NCBI RefSeq assembly: GCF_030548205.1
Contig: NZ_JAUORV010000001.1
Location: 248,001 to 312,000 of the forward strand
Source: Aliiglaciecola sp. 3_MG-2023
GTDB taxonomy: Bacteria; Pseudomonadota; Gammaproteobacteria; Enterobacterales; Alteromonadaceae
Length of the DNA stretch: 64,000 bases
Reading direction: 5' to 3'
Below are positions 9,348-18,565 of this stretch, piece by piece. The position numbers were made by a program, and so were the translations under genes. The number at the start of each line of letters is the position of its first letter. The first letter of the stretch is position 1. The notes beneath the pieces were generated by a model. It was not told the origin of the DNA and searched no databases. It was given only the letters and a program-made list of their open reading frames with translations.

Positions 9348-10187
9348 TTATGCTACTCCATATACATCTTTCATCGTCGACCAATTAAAGTCTGCCAGTA
9401 ATCTCTCTAATTTTGCCTCAGTTTTATCCAAATTTATATAATGTCTAAATCGAGACTTTAATGGTGCATTGGTTAACCTAGGTTGCTCACCGTCAATCTC
9501 CCACGGGTGAAAATAGAAAGAATAAGGTTGCTTTTCCTGATTCAAATAACGATTGACTAGCATTCGAGTCATCTTATAAGGATATAAACGAAAGTAACCA
9601 CCGCCACCAATAGGAACTTGTTTTCCCATTAATTTCAATGTCGGAATAGGAATTTCAATGATATTTTCAGGACGTTGGTAGGCAAACCTTGGCCAGTCTG
9701 GCGTGCCGTACAAATCGTGTTTGACCGGATAGGTACTCGAACTATACTTAAATTTAAGCTCCGCCAAGACTTCAAACGCCCACTCATTGTCATAACCGAT
9801 TGAAAAGCTCGGTGCTCGATAACCAATGACATCTTCACCAATAAGATCTTCTAAATGATTTTTTGAGCGAATAATATCTGCGGTCAGTTCTTCACGTGTT
9901 TGCTGGTAAGCCCGCCTATGAGCATATCCATGACTGGCAATTTCATGACCTTGGGCATGAATATCTTTAATCAATTGAGGATAAAGTTCAGCCACCCAAC
10001 CGAGTACAAAAAATGTCGATTTCACATTCGCTTTGGCAAAAACATCGAGCAACCTTCGGGTGTTAGCGTCAACACGGGGTTTGTACTGATCCCAATCTTC
10101 AGGCTTGATAATTGAGTCGAACGCAGAGACGTGAAAAAAATCTTCAACATCAACTGTCATTGCATTTAGAGCCGTATTTTTCGCCAC
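9348..10187 (-). CDS. XrtA-system polysaccharide deacetylase (NodB fold, DUF3473)
   Basis: A metal-dependent deacetylase of about 279 residues. The NodB motifs are present: TVDVEDFFHVSAF (the Asp pair), SHGYAHRRAYQQT (metal-binding His-x3-His) and GYRAPSFS. The C-terminal part with GGGGYFRLYPY and FYFHPWEID matches the DUF3473 extension of exosortase-linked deacetylases (TIGR03006, from memory). It probably removes N-acetyl groups from the polymer or its precursor. The frame could begin at a TTG (10205), but a GTG at 10187 with AGGGA seven bases upstream is the better start; it falls at the stop of the preceding gene. Confidence 0.9.
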   Translation of the reverse strand: MAKNTALNAMTVDVEDFFHVSAFDSIIKPEDWDQYKPRVDANTRRLLDVFAKANVKSTFFVLGWVAELYPQLIKDIHAQGHEIASHGYAHRRAYQQTREELTADIIRSKNHLEDLIGEDVIGYRAPSFSIGYDNEWAFEVLAELKFKYSSSTYPVKHDLYGTPDWPRFAYQRPENIIEIPIPTLKLMGKQVPIGGGGYFRLYPYKMTRMLVNRYLNQEKQPYSFYFHPWEIDGEQPRLTNAPLKSRFRHYINLDKTEAKLERLLADFNWSTMKDVYGVA

Positions 10188-10188
10188 T

Positions 10189-11598
10189 TCATCGTCCCTT
10201 TCCAAACAGCACCACTTCGACTGTTCGAATAAAAATAAGCATATCTAACAATAAACTTTGATGTTTTACGTAATAAAGATCAAATTTCAACTTTTCCATT
10301 GAATCTTCCACACTCGCGCCATAAGGGTAATTGAGTTGAGCCCAACCAGCTAATCCGGGTTTGACGTTATGGCGCTGATTGTAATATGGAATTTCTCTAA
10401 TTAATTGCTCAACAAATTGAGGCCTTTCCGGACGCGGACCAATAAAAGCCATTTCACCTTTTAGCACATTAATTAACTGAGGTAATTCATCAATACGATA
10501 CTTACGTATAAAAGCCCCTATGCGGGTAACGCGGTTATCATTTGCCGAAGCCCACTTCGCACCATCTTTTTCGGCATCTGGGCGCATACTACGAAACTTG
10601 ATAATTTTAAATAGCTTACCGTTTAGCCCTACCCGTTCTTGCTTATAAAAAACTGAAGTTCCTGTACGTCGACCATCATCCAGATAAATAATGACGGCGG
10701 TTAGCAACATGAAAGGCCAGGTAAACAGCATCACAAAAATCGCCACAAAGGCATTGATACCATATTCAAGAATATCTCTTAAATAGTTTTGCGAATTAAA
10801 TCCATTCGAATATACCACCCAACTCGGATACATCAAGTTCACCACAATTTGGCCCGTTTCCCGTTCCATGAAATCAAGCAAATCGGTAATCTCAACACCG
10901 CGTAACCTGCAATCAAATAAAACTTCGATCGGTAAGGTACCTCTTCGCTGGTCGCAGGCAATAATAATTTCGTCAATTTCATTATCAATAACGTAATTAC
11001 GGAAATTGTCGTCAATTTTCACATGTACAAGGCGCTCATTACGAATACCGTCTTCTCGATTGTCTCCCGGGATAGGGATGAAGCCCAATAATTCAAAACC
11101 TAACCTATCCACATCTCGGCGCATGCGCTTTTCAATAATAGAGGCTCTTTCCCCCGCCCCAATGACGACAATTCGAGTACGCCCGAGTCCCAGTAGTCCT
11201 AAACGATTGGTAAAATAGCGGAATGTCACCAGAGACAGAATCACCACGCCTGAAGCAACCGGCAAAAAATAAGGATGCATCCTCAGTTCTTCCATGAAGG
11301 TACTGGTAATGACCTCGACGACAAAATAGGTTAACGCTAGGCTGACAAAAATGCGTCTTATAATTCCGCGGAATGTTTCTCTTAGTTTAGCTTCGTATAA
11401 TCCCACAGAAAGTGAGGAAACTAAGACTAAAAATGTCATCAAAGATATATTTGCGGCAAGCTTTAAAAAGCTTGGTGACTCCACATCTAGAATACTCACT
11501 ACTAGAAAGTTTGCTAAGTAAGCTGAGTACGAAACGATCACTGCTTCTGCTATAACAAGAGCATTGGACCTTTTATTTTGTTTGTTGGTCGCTGCCAT
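10189..11598 (-). CDS. XrtA-system undecaprenyl-phosphate sugar phosphotransferase (TIGR03013-like)
   Basis: A 469-residue polyprenyl-phosphate sugar-1-phosphate transferase that starts repeat-unit synthesis on the inner leaflet. Four N-terminal membrane segments (about residues 15-130) precede a nucleotide-binding-like CoA_binding_3 domain with VVIGAGERASI near residue 165. One more membrane segment near 275-300 leads into the catalytic domain: YKQERVGLNGKLFKIIKFRS, then KYRIDELPQLINVL and MAFIGPRPERP. It is the first gene of the long minus-strand operon, with ATG start. Family TIGR03013 (EpsB_2) from memory. Confidence 0.92.
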   Translation of the reverse strand: MAATNKQNKRSNALVIAEAVIVSYSAYLANFLVVSILDVESPSFLKLAANISLMTFLVLVSSLSVGLYEAKLRETFRGIIRRIFVSLALTYFVVEVITSTFMEELRMHPYFLPVASGVVILSLVTFRYFTNRLGLLGLGRTRIVVIGAGERASIIEKRMRRDVDRLGFELLGFIPIPGDNREDGIRNERLVHVKIDDNFRNYVIDNEIDEIIIACDQRRGTLPIEVLFDCRLRGVEITDLLDFMERETGQIVVNLMYPSWVVYSNGFNSQNYLRDILEYGINAFVAIFVMLFTWPFMLLTAVIIYLDDGRRTGTSVFYKQERVGLNGKLFKIIKFRSMRPDAEKDGAKWASANDNRVTRIGAFIRKYRIDELPQLINVLKGEMAFIGPRPERPQFVEQLIREIPYYNQRHNVKPGLAGWAQLNYPYGASVEDSMEKLKFDLYYVKHQSLLLDMLIFIRTVEVVLFGKGR

Positions 11599-11658
11599 TA
11601 GCTCTTACCTATGGATTTATTTGATAAATTTATCATATGCTAAACGAATTATTTGAGA

Positions 11659-11686
11659 TAGACTAACTTTTCTGGTCAGCTATTAT
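11659..11686 (+). promoter_or_regulatory. Possible sigma-70 promoter for the export operon
   Basis: In the 158-bp divergent intergenic region, TAGACT (11659-11664, 4 of 6 to the -35 consensus) is followed after 16 bp by TATTAT (11681-11686). It lies 70 bp upstream of the export lipoprotein ATG, which has AGGAAAG as ribosome site. No sigma-54 pair with correct spacing was found here. Weak evidence from sequence match and position only. Confidence 0.3.
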
Positions 11687-11756
11687 AGAGATTAAAACGC
11701 TCGGGTAAATGGCTGATTTGCTACATTTGTTTCTGTTTGGATAGGAAAGACATAAT

Positions 11757-12392
11757 ATGAAAGCAAGTAGAATAGCTCAGTTACTGATTGCAGCAGCTGC
11801 ATTTACGGCAATAAATGCATGTACTAGCTCAGGCAGTTCGTTGCCTCAGGCAACAACAAGAGCATCTTTAACCACTAATATCGATGACTATAGCTATTTG
11901 ATTGGTCCAGGTGATAACCTTTCGATTTTTGTATGGCGCAACCCCGATGTATCCGGATCATTTTTAGTGCGTCCAGATGGTATGATTACCACCTCGTTGG
12001 TAGAAGATATCCCAGTTTCTGGTAAAACCCCTACCGCCCTGGCTCGAGACTTGGAACAAGAGTTGGGTAAATATATTCGCGATCCTATTGTCACAGTTAG
12101 CGTCAGCGGGTTTAATGGCCCCTTTAGCGAACAAGTTCGAGTGGTAGGTGAAGCTTCATCACCTAGAGCGATTAGTTATTCAGAAGACATGACATTATTA
12201 GATTTAATGATTCAAGTTGGTGGTTTAACTGAGTTTGCTGATGGCGACGGTGCAAAATTAATTAGAGTCGTTAATGGTGAGCAAAAGGAATTTTCAGTGA
12301 AATTGGATTCACTGGTCAAAGAAGGGAATATTTCAGATAATGTAGACATACTTCCCGGTGACATATTAATTATTCCAGAAGCTTGGTTTTAG
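11757..12392 (+). CDS. XrtA-system polysaccharide export lipoprotein (Wza-like)
   Basis: A 211-residue periplasmic or outer-membrane polysaccharide export protein. A signal peptide ends in the lipobox INAC (Cys about residue 22). YLIGPGDNLSIFVWRNPDVSG opens the Poly_export domain, and VRVVGEASSPRAISY through GGLTEFADGDGAKLIR is an SLBB domain. It is short compared with Wza (about 380 residues), as is usual for the exosortase-linked TIGR03027 family. AGGAAAG precedes the ATG. First gene of the plus-strand export operon, divergent from the initiating sugar transferase. Confidence 0.92.
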   Translation: MKASRIAQLLIAAAAFTAINACTSSGSSLPQATTRASLTTNIDDYSYLIGPGDNLSIFVWRNPDVSGSFLVRPDGMITTSLVEDIPVSGKTPTALARDLEQELGKYIRDPIVTVSVSGFNGPFSEQVRVVGEASSPRAISYSEDMTLLDLMIQVGGLTEFADGDGAKLIRVVNGEQKEFSVKLDSLVKEGNISDNVDILPGDILIIPEAWF

Positions 12393-12443
12393 GCTTTTAC
12401 ACTTAGCAATAATTAATAATTTAAAGGTTAAGAAGACATATCT

Positions 12444-14048
12444 ATGTTAGGAATTCAGGAAGCGATAGATCAAATCCAAACCTATGTAAAAGGTGTATGG
12501 ATAAAGAAACGCTATATTATTATATCTACTTGGTTAATTTGCCCTCTCGGTTGGGCATATGTAGCTAATTTACCCGATCAATATGCATCATCTGCACGTT
12601 TATTTGTTGATACTAGTAGCCTGTTACGTCCTCTTTTGAGAGGCTTAGCGGTCTATAATAACCCTAGTGAGCAAGTTAATCTTGTGGCTCGAACCTTGTT
12701 AAGTCGTCCTAATTTAGAAAAAATTGCGAGGGAAGCGGATTTAGATATCACCGTGACCACGCAAGCTGAAATGGATGACTTGATAAATAATATGCGCAGG
12801 GATATTAAGCTTAATAGTACTGCTGAACAGAATATTTATAATATTAGGTATAATTCCCAATCTCCTGAATTAGCTCAGAAAATCGTGCAAATCACCCTCA
12901 ATGAATTTGTTGAAAACTCTTTGGGTAATAACCGCCAAAGTAGCGATTCCGCTGAAGAATTTATCAATCGACAAATTGAAGAATATGAACAACGCCTGGA
13001 AGAAGCCGAACAACGATTGGCGGCTTTCAAGGTGAGTCGTATTGACCGAGCTCCGGGCTCAAGTCGTGATTATTACAGTCAGTTGCAGCGTCAAATAAGT
13101 GAATTGCAATCCACAGAGTTGCGAATTCTCGAATTAAACTCCCAACTAGAAGCGGCAAAAGCGCAAATGGTTGGCGAGGCACCTGTATTCGGTTTGGCCG
13201 CTCCCGATTCACGCGTCGCGCCTTCAATTGCTACAAAGTATGACGACCGTATTGCCGCACTCGAAAGTAATATCGATGACTTACTGATCCAATATACAGA
13301 GATTCACCCTGAAGTTATCAAAACCAAAAACCTACTCGAGAACTTATATGATGAGCGAGAAGCTCACATTAAAAGTTTGAGCGATGTAGCTGAAGAAACG
13401 GGTTCTTATAGCCAATTTGGTAATATTAATCAAAACCCGGTTTATCAAGAATTAAAACTGTCTGTTGCCCAATATGAAGGACAGTTATCACAACTGAATG
13501 TACGAGCGGACAACATACGGGCGAAAATCGTTGAGTTAGAAAAAATTGTTGATTTGGTTCCGCAAATTGAAGCGGAAGCCCAAGGGTTGAACCGTGATTA
13601 TCAGATAACCAAAGAAAAGTACCTAGAGCTAATCAGCAGACGCGAACAAGCTGAATTGTCTCGTAAAGCAGAGGCCACCTCAGATGATGTGCAATTTAGG
13701 GTAATCGATCCTCCCACATTGCCAACTAAGCCTTCTGGCCCTAATCGGGTGTTGTTTTATTCGATGATTTTATTTGTAGGTTTTGGTACAGGCCTGGGTA
13801 TTGCATTTTTAGTGAGTCAAATTAACCCCGTTGTATTAAGTCCAAGTCAATTGGTCAGCAATTTTGGTATACCTGTTTTTGGTAAAGTATCTCATATTGA
13901 TGCAAAAGCTATCGCGAAAGTGGATAGGCGAAGAATGTTGGTATTCAGCGCATCTAGCCTCGCACTATTTTTGATTTTCATTGGTTTAGTCTATGCCGAT
14001 ATTGTCTACGGAAGATTGCCTATTTATCTTTTGGGGAATTTAATATGA
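12444..14048 (+). CDS. XrtA-system polysaccharide chain-length determinant (Wzz-like)
   Basis: A 534-residue polysaccharide co-polymerase of the inner membrane. A membrane segment near residues 25-42 (YIIISTWLICPLGWAYV) is followed by the Wzz periplasmic domain and a long coiled coil (about 165-400) rich in Glu, Gln and Leu. RVIDPPTLPTKPSGPNR is the proline-rich turn before the second membrane segment near 432, and there is a further hydrophobic stretch near 495-520. It lacks a kinase domain; the adjacent gene supplies it, overlapping by 4 bp. Family TIGR03007 from memory. Confidence 0.92.
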   Translation: MLGIQEAIDQIQTYVKGVWIKKRYIIISTWLICPLGWAYVANLPDQYASSARLFVDTSSLLRPLLRGLAVYNNPSEQVNLVARTLLSRPNLEKIAREADLDITVTTQAEMDDLINNMRRDIKLNSTAEQNIYNIRYNSQSPELAQKIVQITLNEFVENSLGNNRQSSDSAEEFINRQIEEYEQRLEEAEQRLAAFKVSRIDRAPGSSRDYYSQLQRQISELQSTELRILELNSQLEAAKAQMVGEAPVFGLAAPDSRVAPSIATKYDDRIAALESNIDDLLIQYTEIHPEVIKTKNLLENLYDEREAHIKSLSDVAEETGSYSQFGNINQNPVYQELKLSVAQYEGQLSQLNVRADNIRAKIVELEKIVDLVPQIEAEAQGLNRDYQITKEKYLELISRREQAELSRKAEATSDDVQFRVIDPPTLPTKPSGPNRVLFYSMILFVGFGTGLGIAFLVSQINPVVLSPSQLVSNFGIPVFGKVSHIDAKAIAKVDRRRMLVFSASSLALFLIFIGLVYADIVYGRLPIYLLGNLI

Positions 14049-15064
14049 GTACTATAGAAAAGGCATTGCAAAAGAATAAACAATTGAAGGCTGAAAACTC
14101 AGAGAAATCGACTTTGGAAGCCGCCCAGGAAAAAGCCCAAGAAATAGCGGCAGGTACAAAACAAGAACAGGTTGACCAGAGCAATAGTCCAGTTAGTGGT
14201 AGCAGCGTAGATGCTCAAATACAAAGTTCAGTAACGGAATCTAGTGCCACTCAGAGTCAATCAAATGTAAAGCAAGAACCTGTCATTTCTACAGAAGAAA
14301 CGGGCACTTTGTCGTACGAGACTTCTAAAGAAAAATTTATTCCTTTAACTCATATTCAAAAAGACGGTTTTGTCTCAAATATGGGTAGAAATACTATTAA
14401 TGAAGAATATCGAGCCATTAAACGAAAAGTGCTTAGCAATGCGTTCGGCCCTTTGTCTAAAACATTGACCAACGCCAATATTGTGATGGTCACTAGCCCT
14501 AACCCTAATGAAGGGAAAACATTCACAGCTATTAATTTAGCCTTGAGTATCGCCTTAGAGCAAGATAAGACGGTGTTATTGGTTGATGCAGATGTGCTTA
14601 GACCAAGCGTTATGAAAACCATTGATCAACCGTTCGAAAGTGGCTTGATGGAATATTTATTAGGGGAAGTGGATGATTTGGCCGATGTGATCCACCACAC
14701 CAGTCTAGATACGTTGAGGATTATCCCGGCGGGTAAATCTCACCATTTGTCCACCGAACTATTAGCCAGTGAGAAAATGCTGGAGTCTGTGAGCGAATTT
14801 GCGAATCGTTATCCAGATAGGGTAGTTATTATCGATAGCCCTCCTCTGTTAGGCATTAATGAGACCGCTATTTTGGCTAATCTGGCAGGTCAAGCTGTGG
14901 TGGTAGTTCAAGAAGGCAAAACTTCGTTGAATAGATTATCTCAAGCCGTTGAGCACCTTAATCCAGACATGGCTAAAGGGTTTGTACTGAACAAATCTAA
15001 GCAGAATAATAGCGATAGCGCTGGGTATTACGGTTATTACTATGGTAGTGACGATAAAAAGTAG
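14045..15064 (+). CDS. XrtA-associated tyrosine autokinase (Wzc/CpsD-like)
   Basis: A 339-residue cytoplasmic bacterial tyrosine kinase that works with the chain-length protein. The first 120 residues are Gln/Ser-rich and probably disordered. The Walker A variant SPNPNEGKT is near residue 156, Walker A' LLVDADVLRPS near 178 and the Walker B-like VVIIDSPPLLG near 259. The tail ends in a tyrosine cluster (AGYYGYYYGSDDKK), the expected autophosphorylation site. The ATGA overlap with the upstream gene indicates coupled translation. Family TIGR03018 from memory. Confidence 0.92.
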   Translation: MSTIEKALQKNKQLKAENSEKSTLEAAQEKAQEIAAGTKQEQVDQSNSPVSGSSVDAQIQSSVTESSATQSQSNVKQEPVISTEETGTLSYETSKEKFIPLTHIQKDGFVSNMGRNTINEEYRAIKRKVLSNAFGPLSKTLTNANIVMVTSPNPNEGKTFTAINLALSIALEQDKTVLLVDADVLRPSVMKTIDQPFESGLMEYLLGEVDDLADVIHHTSLDTLRIIPAGKSHHLSTELLASEKMLESVSEFANRYPDRVVIIDSPPLLGINETAILANLAGQAVVVVQEGKTSLNRLSQAVEHLNPDMAKGFVLNKSKQNNSDSAGYYGYYYGSDDKK

Positions 15065-15076
15065 TAGGGAAGAATT

Positions 15077-16696
15077 TTGAGACTAGTTTATGTTTTTGCC
15101 TCTGGGACGTTGATACTTTCGTCATTAGCTAATGCCGAACTAAAATTTAATTCTGACGTCACAACTTCTTACGTGAGGCACTCATCTAACTCCGAAGCAT
15201 TTAGCAAGCGGGATTCTGACATATTCACCTTTGAACCTTCTTTGGGGGCAACGTATGAAGCCAACAAAATACAAGGGGCGGCAACGGTTCGGTATTTACA
15301 GGTCAGCAACAATGCAAGCAGTGCATCGACCGATTTAAACCTCGATCAAAACTACAATTTCACTAGCTTTAACTATAACGGCAGACTCACAGCAATAGAT
15401 AATGTGCTGTCGTTTACCGCAAGAGGTTCCCAGTCTTACCGAAACACCATTGCAGGGAACGCGTTAGTAAATGATGAGCTGTATGGAAGTCAGGAACTTT
15501 CAAAGACACAAAGCAATTCTGCAGGCTTTAATTTTAGCTTGTCGCAAGGAGACTGGGTACGAATGGGCTTAGAGGGTAATTACTCTAAGGTTAAAAGTGA
15601 TCGACAGGTTTTTTTAGATAGTGATTTAGACACGAGCAATACATCAATAACGTCGCAAATATATTCTGGTGATGAGGTTAAACGCGTAAACTGGAATTTA
15701 TCTGGTACCTATAATGAAACCCTAGGCTCTGGCTTCAATGACTCTAGATCAGAATTATACAGCGGTGACTTTCGCATTGGTTTGATTAATGAATTTAGTC
15801 TAGTTTTTACTGGGCAACACGAAAAAAATGAGTTAAGTAGTGAAAGCGACGGGTCTGACGTTAGTAGTAATTTTAACTATAGTAGCTACGGTGCTGGACT
15901 TTCGTGGTATCAATCATCCCAACGTTTTATAGACCTAACTTACAATCGTTCTACTGAAAACGAAGATGAATCCGAGAATTTTTTGGGTTTAAAATTTAAT
16001 TGGCGTTTTACGTCTCGCACATCGTTAGATGGGGAATACGGGAGACGTTTTTATGGTGAAAGTGGAAACTTAAACCTCACTCATAAAATAAGAAAATTTC
16101 AAACACAAGTTACTTACGAAGAAAATATAACTAACTACACTCGCTTGATCGCAGGAGATACCGTAACGGGCTCTTTTGTATGTCCGATTGGGGCTTCACA
16201 AATTACTGAATGTTTCCAACCTGCAACTATAGATTACGTCCTTCAACCTGGTGAAGAATTTTCTAACTTTAATTTCATTATTCCAGACATTACAGAATCA
16301 GACATCATCAGAAAAAGTCTATCTACAAATATTGGATACAGCTATCGAAAAGTTCAGAGTAGTTTAACTTACAGAAGTACAAATACTGAATATATTGATG
16401 GCTCGAGAGAACAAAAAACACAAACAATTTCCCTAGACTCAAGTCTACAAATGAATCGAAAAACGACGCTCAGTGGCTCAATAATATACACGACTTATGA
16501 TAATACTGTAGATGATGATAGATTAAGTGCTGATAATGATGATGTGTATACAGTCACAGTAAATTATACAAGAAAGTTAAATCGTGACCTTAACGCAACG
16601 GTAGGCTTCCAGCACACCACTCGCGCCTCCCCTGTAGAAAACAGAGATTATGATTCTAATCGCCTATCCTTAGAACTGGTTTACACATTATTTTAA
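15077..16696 (+). CDS. XrtA-system outer-membrane beta-barrel protein (TIGR03016-like)
   Basis: A 539-residue outer-membrane protein. A short signal peptide (about residues 1-20, ending in SLANA) is followed by alternating amphipathic strands rich in Ser, Thr, Asn and Tyr, ending in LELVYTLF with the C-terminal aromatic typical of barrels. The start is TTG with AGGGAAG just upstream. It closes the export operon 12 bp after the kinase gene. The family is known from exosortase exopolysaccharide loci and may form or support the export pore; its exact role is unproven. Confidence 0.87.
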   Translation: MRLVYVFASGTLILSSLANAELKFNSDVTTSYVRHSSNSEAFSKRDSDIFTFEPSLGATYEANKIQGAATVRYLQVSNNASSASTDLNLDQNYNFTSFNYNGRLTAIDNVLSFTARGSQSYRNTIAGNALVNDELYGSQELSKTQSNSAGFNFSLSQGDWVRMGLEGNYSKVKSDRQVFLDSDLDTSNTSITSQIYSGDEVKRVNWNLSGTYNETLGSGFNDSRSELYSGDFRIGLINEFSLVFTGQHEKNELSSESDGSDVSSNFNYSSYGAGLSWYQSSQRFIDLTYNRSTENEDESENFLGLKFNWRFTSRTSLDGEYGRRFYGESGNLNLTHKIRKFQTQVTYEENITNYTRLIAGDTVTGSFVCPIGASQITECFQPATIDYVLQPGEEFSNFNFIIPDITESDIIRKSLSTNIGYSYRKVQSSLTYRSTNTEYIDGSREQKTQTISLDSSLQMNRKTTLSGSIIYTTYDNTVDDDRLSADNDDVYTVTVNYTRKLNRDLNATVGFQHTTRASPVENRDYDSNRLSLELVYTLF

Positions 16697-16834
16697 TAAG
16701 GTAATCAAACTCGTTTGAATTAGTGCGTTTTTGAAGAGGAAACGGGAAGTAAGTCAACCCCCTATAGTTAGAGTGTTACCTAAGGTAGGAGCTAATTTTA
16801 AGCAGTAGCTTTTATGCCTGAAGCGAATAACCTT

Positions 16835-16865
16835 TGAACAGTGAACATTGAACAGTGAACATTGA
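16835..16865. repeat. Tandem 14-bp direct repeat, two copies
   Basis: The unit TGAACAGTGAACAT occurs twice in direct succession and starts a third time. Each unit itself contains two GAACA/GAACAT half-repeats. It lies about 140 bp past the barrel-protein stop. Function unknown; it could be a binding site or a slippage product. Confidence 0.6.
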
Positions 16866-16929
16866 TTAGTATAAAAAACGGTCAACCATATAGTGTTGAG
16901 TTAACTCACACTTTCAATATTGACAGGCT

Positions 16930-17094
16930 TTAAATAACCTTCGCACTATTTAAAATCCAGCTTAAAATAGATATAGCAATGATCAGGGTAAATATTTCTT
17001 TATTATATTTCCCATGAAAATAAGCCTTTCTTCTATTTCTAAATTGTTCGTGAAATCTAGCTCCGCTGCTACCCGAACTTTTTAACGGTCGCAT
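16930..17094 (-). CDS. Small putative membrane protein, 54 residues
   Basis: A short frame on the minus strand. Its ATG (complement of 17092-17094) is preceded by AAGGGGG four bases upstream, a strong ribosome site, so I prefer it over the longer 67-codon version starting at 17133. The product has a basic Ser/Gly/Arg-rich N-terminal half and one C-terminal hydrophobic segment, IFTLIIAISILSWIL. It lies in the XrtA locus between the barrel protein and the ATPase. No family recognised. It may be a small membrane accessory protein or a chance frame. Confidence 0.4.
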   Translation of the reverse strand: MRPLKSSGSSGARFHEQFRNRRKAYFHGKYNKEIFTLIIAISILSWILNSAKVI

Positions 17095-17264
17095 AACGCC
17101 CCCTTGAATATAGGTAAAATATATACTCTTCATCGGTTAGATATCTATACACACAATTAGTTCAATTTTCAACCAATTGTTCTGATATTTTTTACAATGT
17201 TGCAGTATTTTTACCTAAATCACTAATTAATTCAATAAATTAGTAACAAATCAAGGTCTAGTTT

Positions 17265-18362
17265 TTAATCATCAGATTTTAAGCGAACATAGGTTTTGTA
17301 TTTTTTCTTTAATAAATTATCTATATATCGAGTCAACTTTATTTTGTGGCTGATGGCGTCGTCTAACGCATCAGTCAACTCATTTAGCATGGTTTTGTAA
17401 TATTGCACATCTTTGACTCTGCCATCAGGTGTCAATTCTGACATCACCTCAGCCCCGCCATCGGTCTGGGCTTCACTAACGTTAACCTTAGGTTGAGGTT
17501 GCCCGGCTGCGGGTAATGGGGGCTGTGTGGCTCCCGTGCCTTCCTCTGGGCGAAACATTTCATCTGCCACTTCGGCTGTAACTGTGTCTACTGCGGTTTC
17601 ATCTAACAGGGTTAATTCTTCTAAAAATCCATACAGTAGAATTCTATCCATTAGGGTGTTAATTCTGCGAGGAACACCATTGGTGAACTTGAATATCTTG
17701 TCAAATGCACCATCGGCAAACAACTCGTTGTTTTCTAACCCTGCATGTTTCAATCGGTACTCGATGTACTCTCGGCACTCAGGTTCGTTTAACGGCGCTA
17801 GGTGACACGACGCCACAATACGCTGTCGAAACTGCTCCATATTAGGCGCCCTTAATATTGGCTGTAACTCTTCTTGACCTAATAAAAAGCTTTGCAGAAG
17901 AGGTTTTCCCTGTTGTTGAAAATTGGATAGCATGCGCAATTCTTCAATGGTTTCTAAGGGTAAATTCTGCGCCTCATCTACAATTAATAACGCCCGTTTA
18001 CCTGACTTATGTAAATCAAACAGGTATTTTTCCAAGTCTTTAAGAATATCGGCTTTGGTTTTGTTAAGGGTGCCAACTTCAAATTTACTAGCAACCATTT
18101 TGACCAATTCATCTGGTGACAGCTTTGGCGTAACAATTTGCGCGGCAACTATATCATCTTCGATGTTATCGAGAAGGCTATTGGCTATGGTTGTTTTACC
18201 AGTACCAATATCCCCTGTAATGACAATAAATCCTTCTGCCTGAGACAAACCATACTGAAGATAAGACATAGCTCTTTTGTGCCATTTACTGGCGAAAAAG
18301 AAGCTAGGATCAGGTGTCAGTTGGAAAGGCTTCGACGTGAGTCCATAATAATTTTCATACAT
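17265..18362 (-). CDS. XrtA-associated ExeA-like ATPase (TIGR03015-like)
   Basis: A 365-residue AAA ATPase with the family start MYENYYGLTSKPFQLTPDPS. Walker A GDIGTGKTT lies near residues 50-58, Walker B ALLIVDEAQN near 125, and the sensor region FRQRIVASCHLAPL near 190. GVPRRINTLMDRILLYG is the ExeA/GspA-type C-domain block. The last 110 residues are linker (Pro/Gln/Glu) and basic coiled coil. In XrtA loci this ATPase is normally part of the exopolysaccharide operon; here it lies alone on the opposite strand from the export genes. Confidence 0.92.
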   Translation of the reverse strand: MYENYYGLTSKPFQLTPDPSFFFASKWHKRAMSYLQYGLSQAEGFIVITGDIGTGKTTIANSLLDNIEDDIVAAQIVTPKLSPDELVKMVASKFEVGTLNKTKADILKDLEKYLFDLHKSGKRALLIVDEAQNLPLETIEELRMLSNFQQQGKPLLQSFLLGQEELQPILRAPNMEQFRQRIVASCHLAPLNEPECREYIEYRLKHAGLENNELFADGAFDKIFKFTNGVPRRINTLMDRILLYGFLEELTLLDETAVDTVTAEVADEMFRPEEGTGATQPPLPAAGQPQPKVNVSEAQTDGGAEVMSELTPDGRVKDVQYYKTMLNELTDALDDAISHKIKLTRYIDNLLKKKYKTYVRLKSDD

Positions 18363-18565
18363 AGAGCAAAATCACCTGAGAAACTGATTATTTTTTGAGT
18401 TGCGTAGCTTAGCGGGGAGCGCTGCAAGTCGCAAATTTTTTATACAAAATGACAACGTTTAGTCTTTGAAGACTTTAATATTACAATCCATAGAATAAAA
18501 TTTATGCTTTTTTGTCTAAACTTTGCAATACTTTTGTTTCAATAAAACACGAAACGGTACAGAAA

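Larger units (their letters stand above)
16697..17264. other. Intergenic region between the barrel protein and the XrtA ATPase
   Basis: This 568-bp region holds a two-copy tandem repeat and one small minus-strand frame (both listed separately). No strong terminator was found, only a weak hairpin (TCAAAC/GTTTGA) directly after the barrel gene. The remainder is AT-rich with no recognisable RNA or site. Confidence 0.5.

Noticed and set aside
11599-11756. TGGC...TGCT in the divergent XrtA promoter region as a sigma-54 site
   Set aside because: The GG to GC distance is three bases too short for an RpoN promoter.
18363-18511. GC-rich patch near 18405 between the XrtA ATPase and MscS genes considered as an RNA element
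   Set aside because: It does not fit a tRNA cloverleaf or a c-di-GMP riboswitch core.
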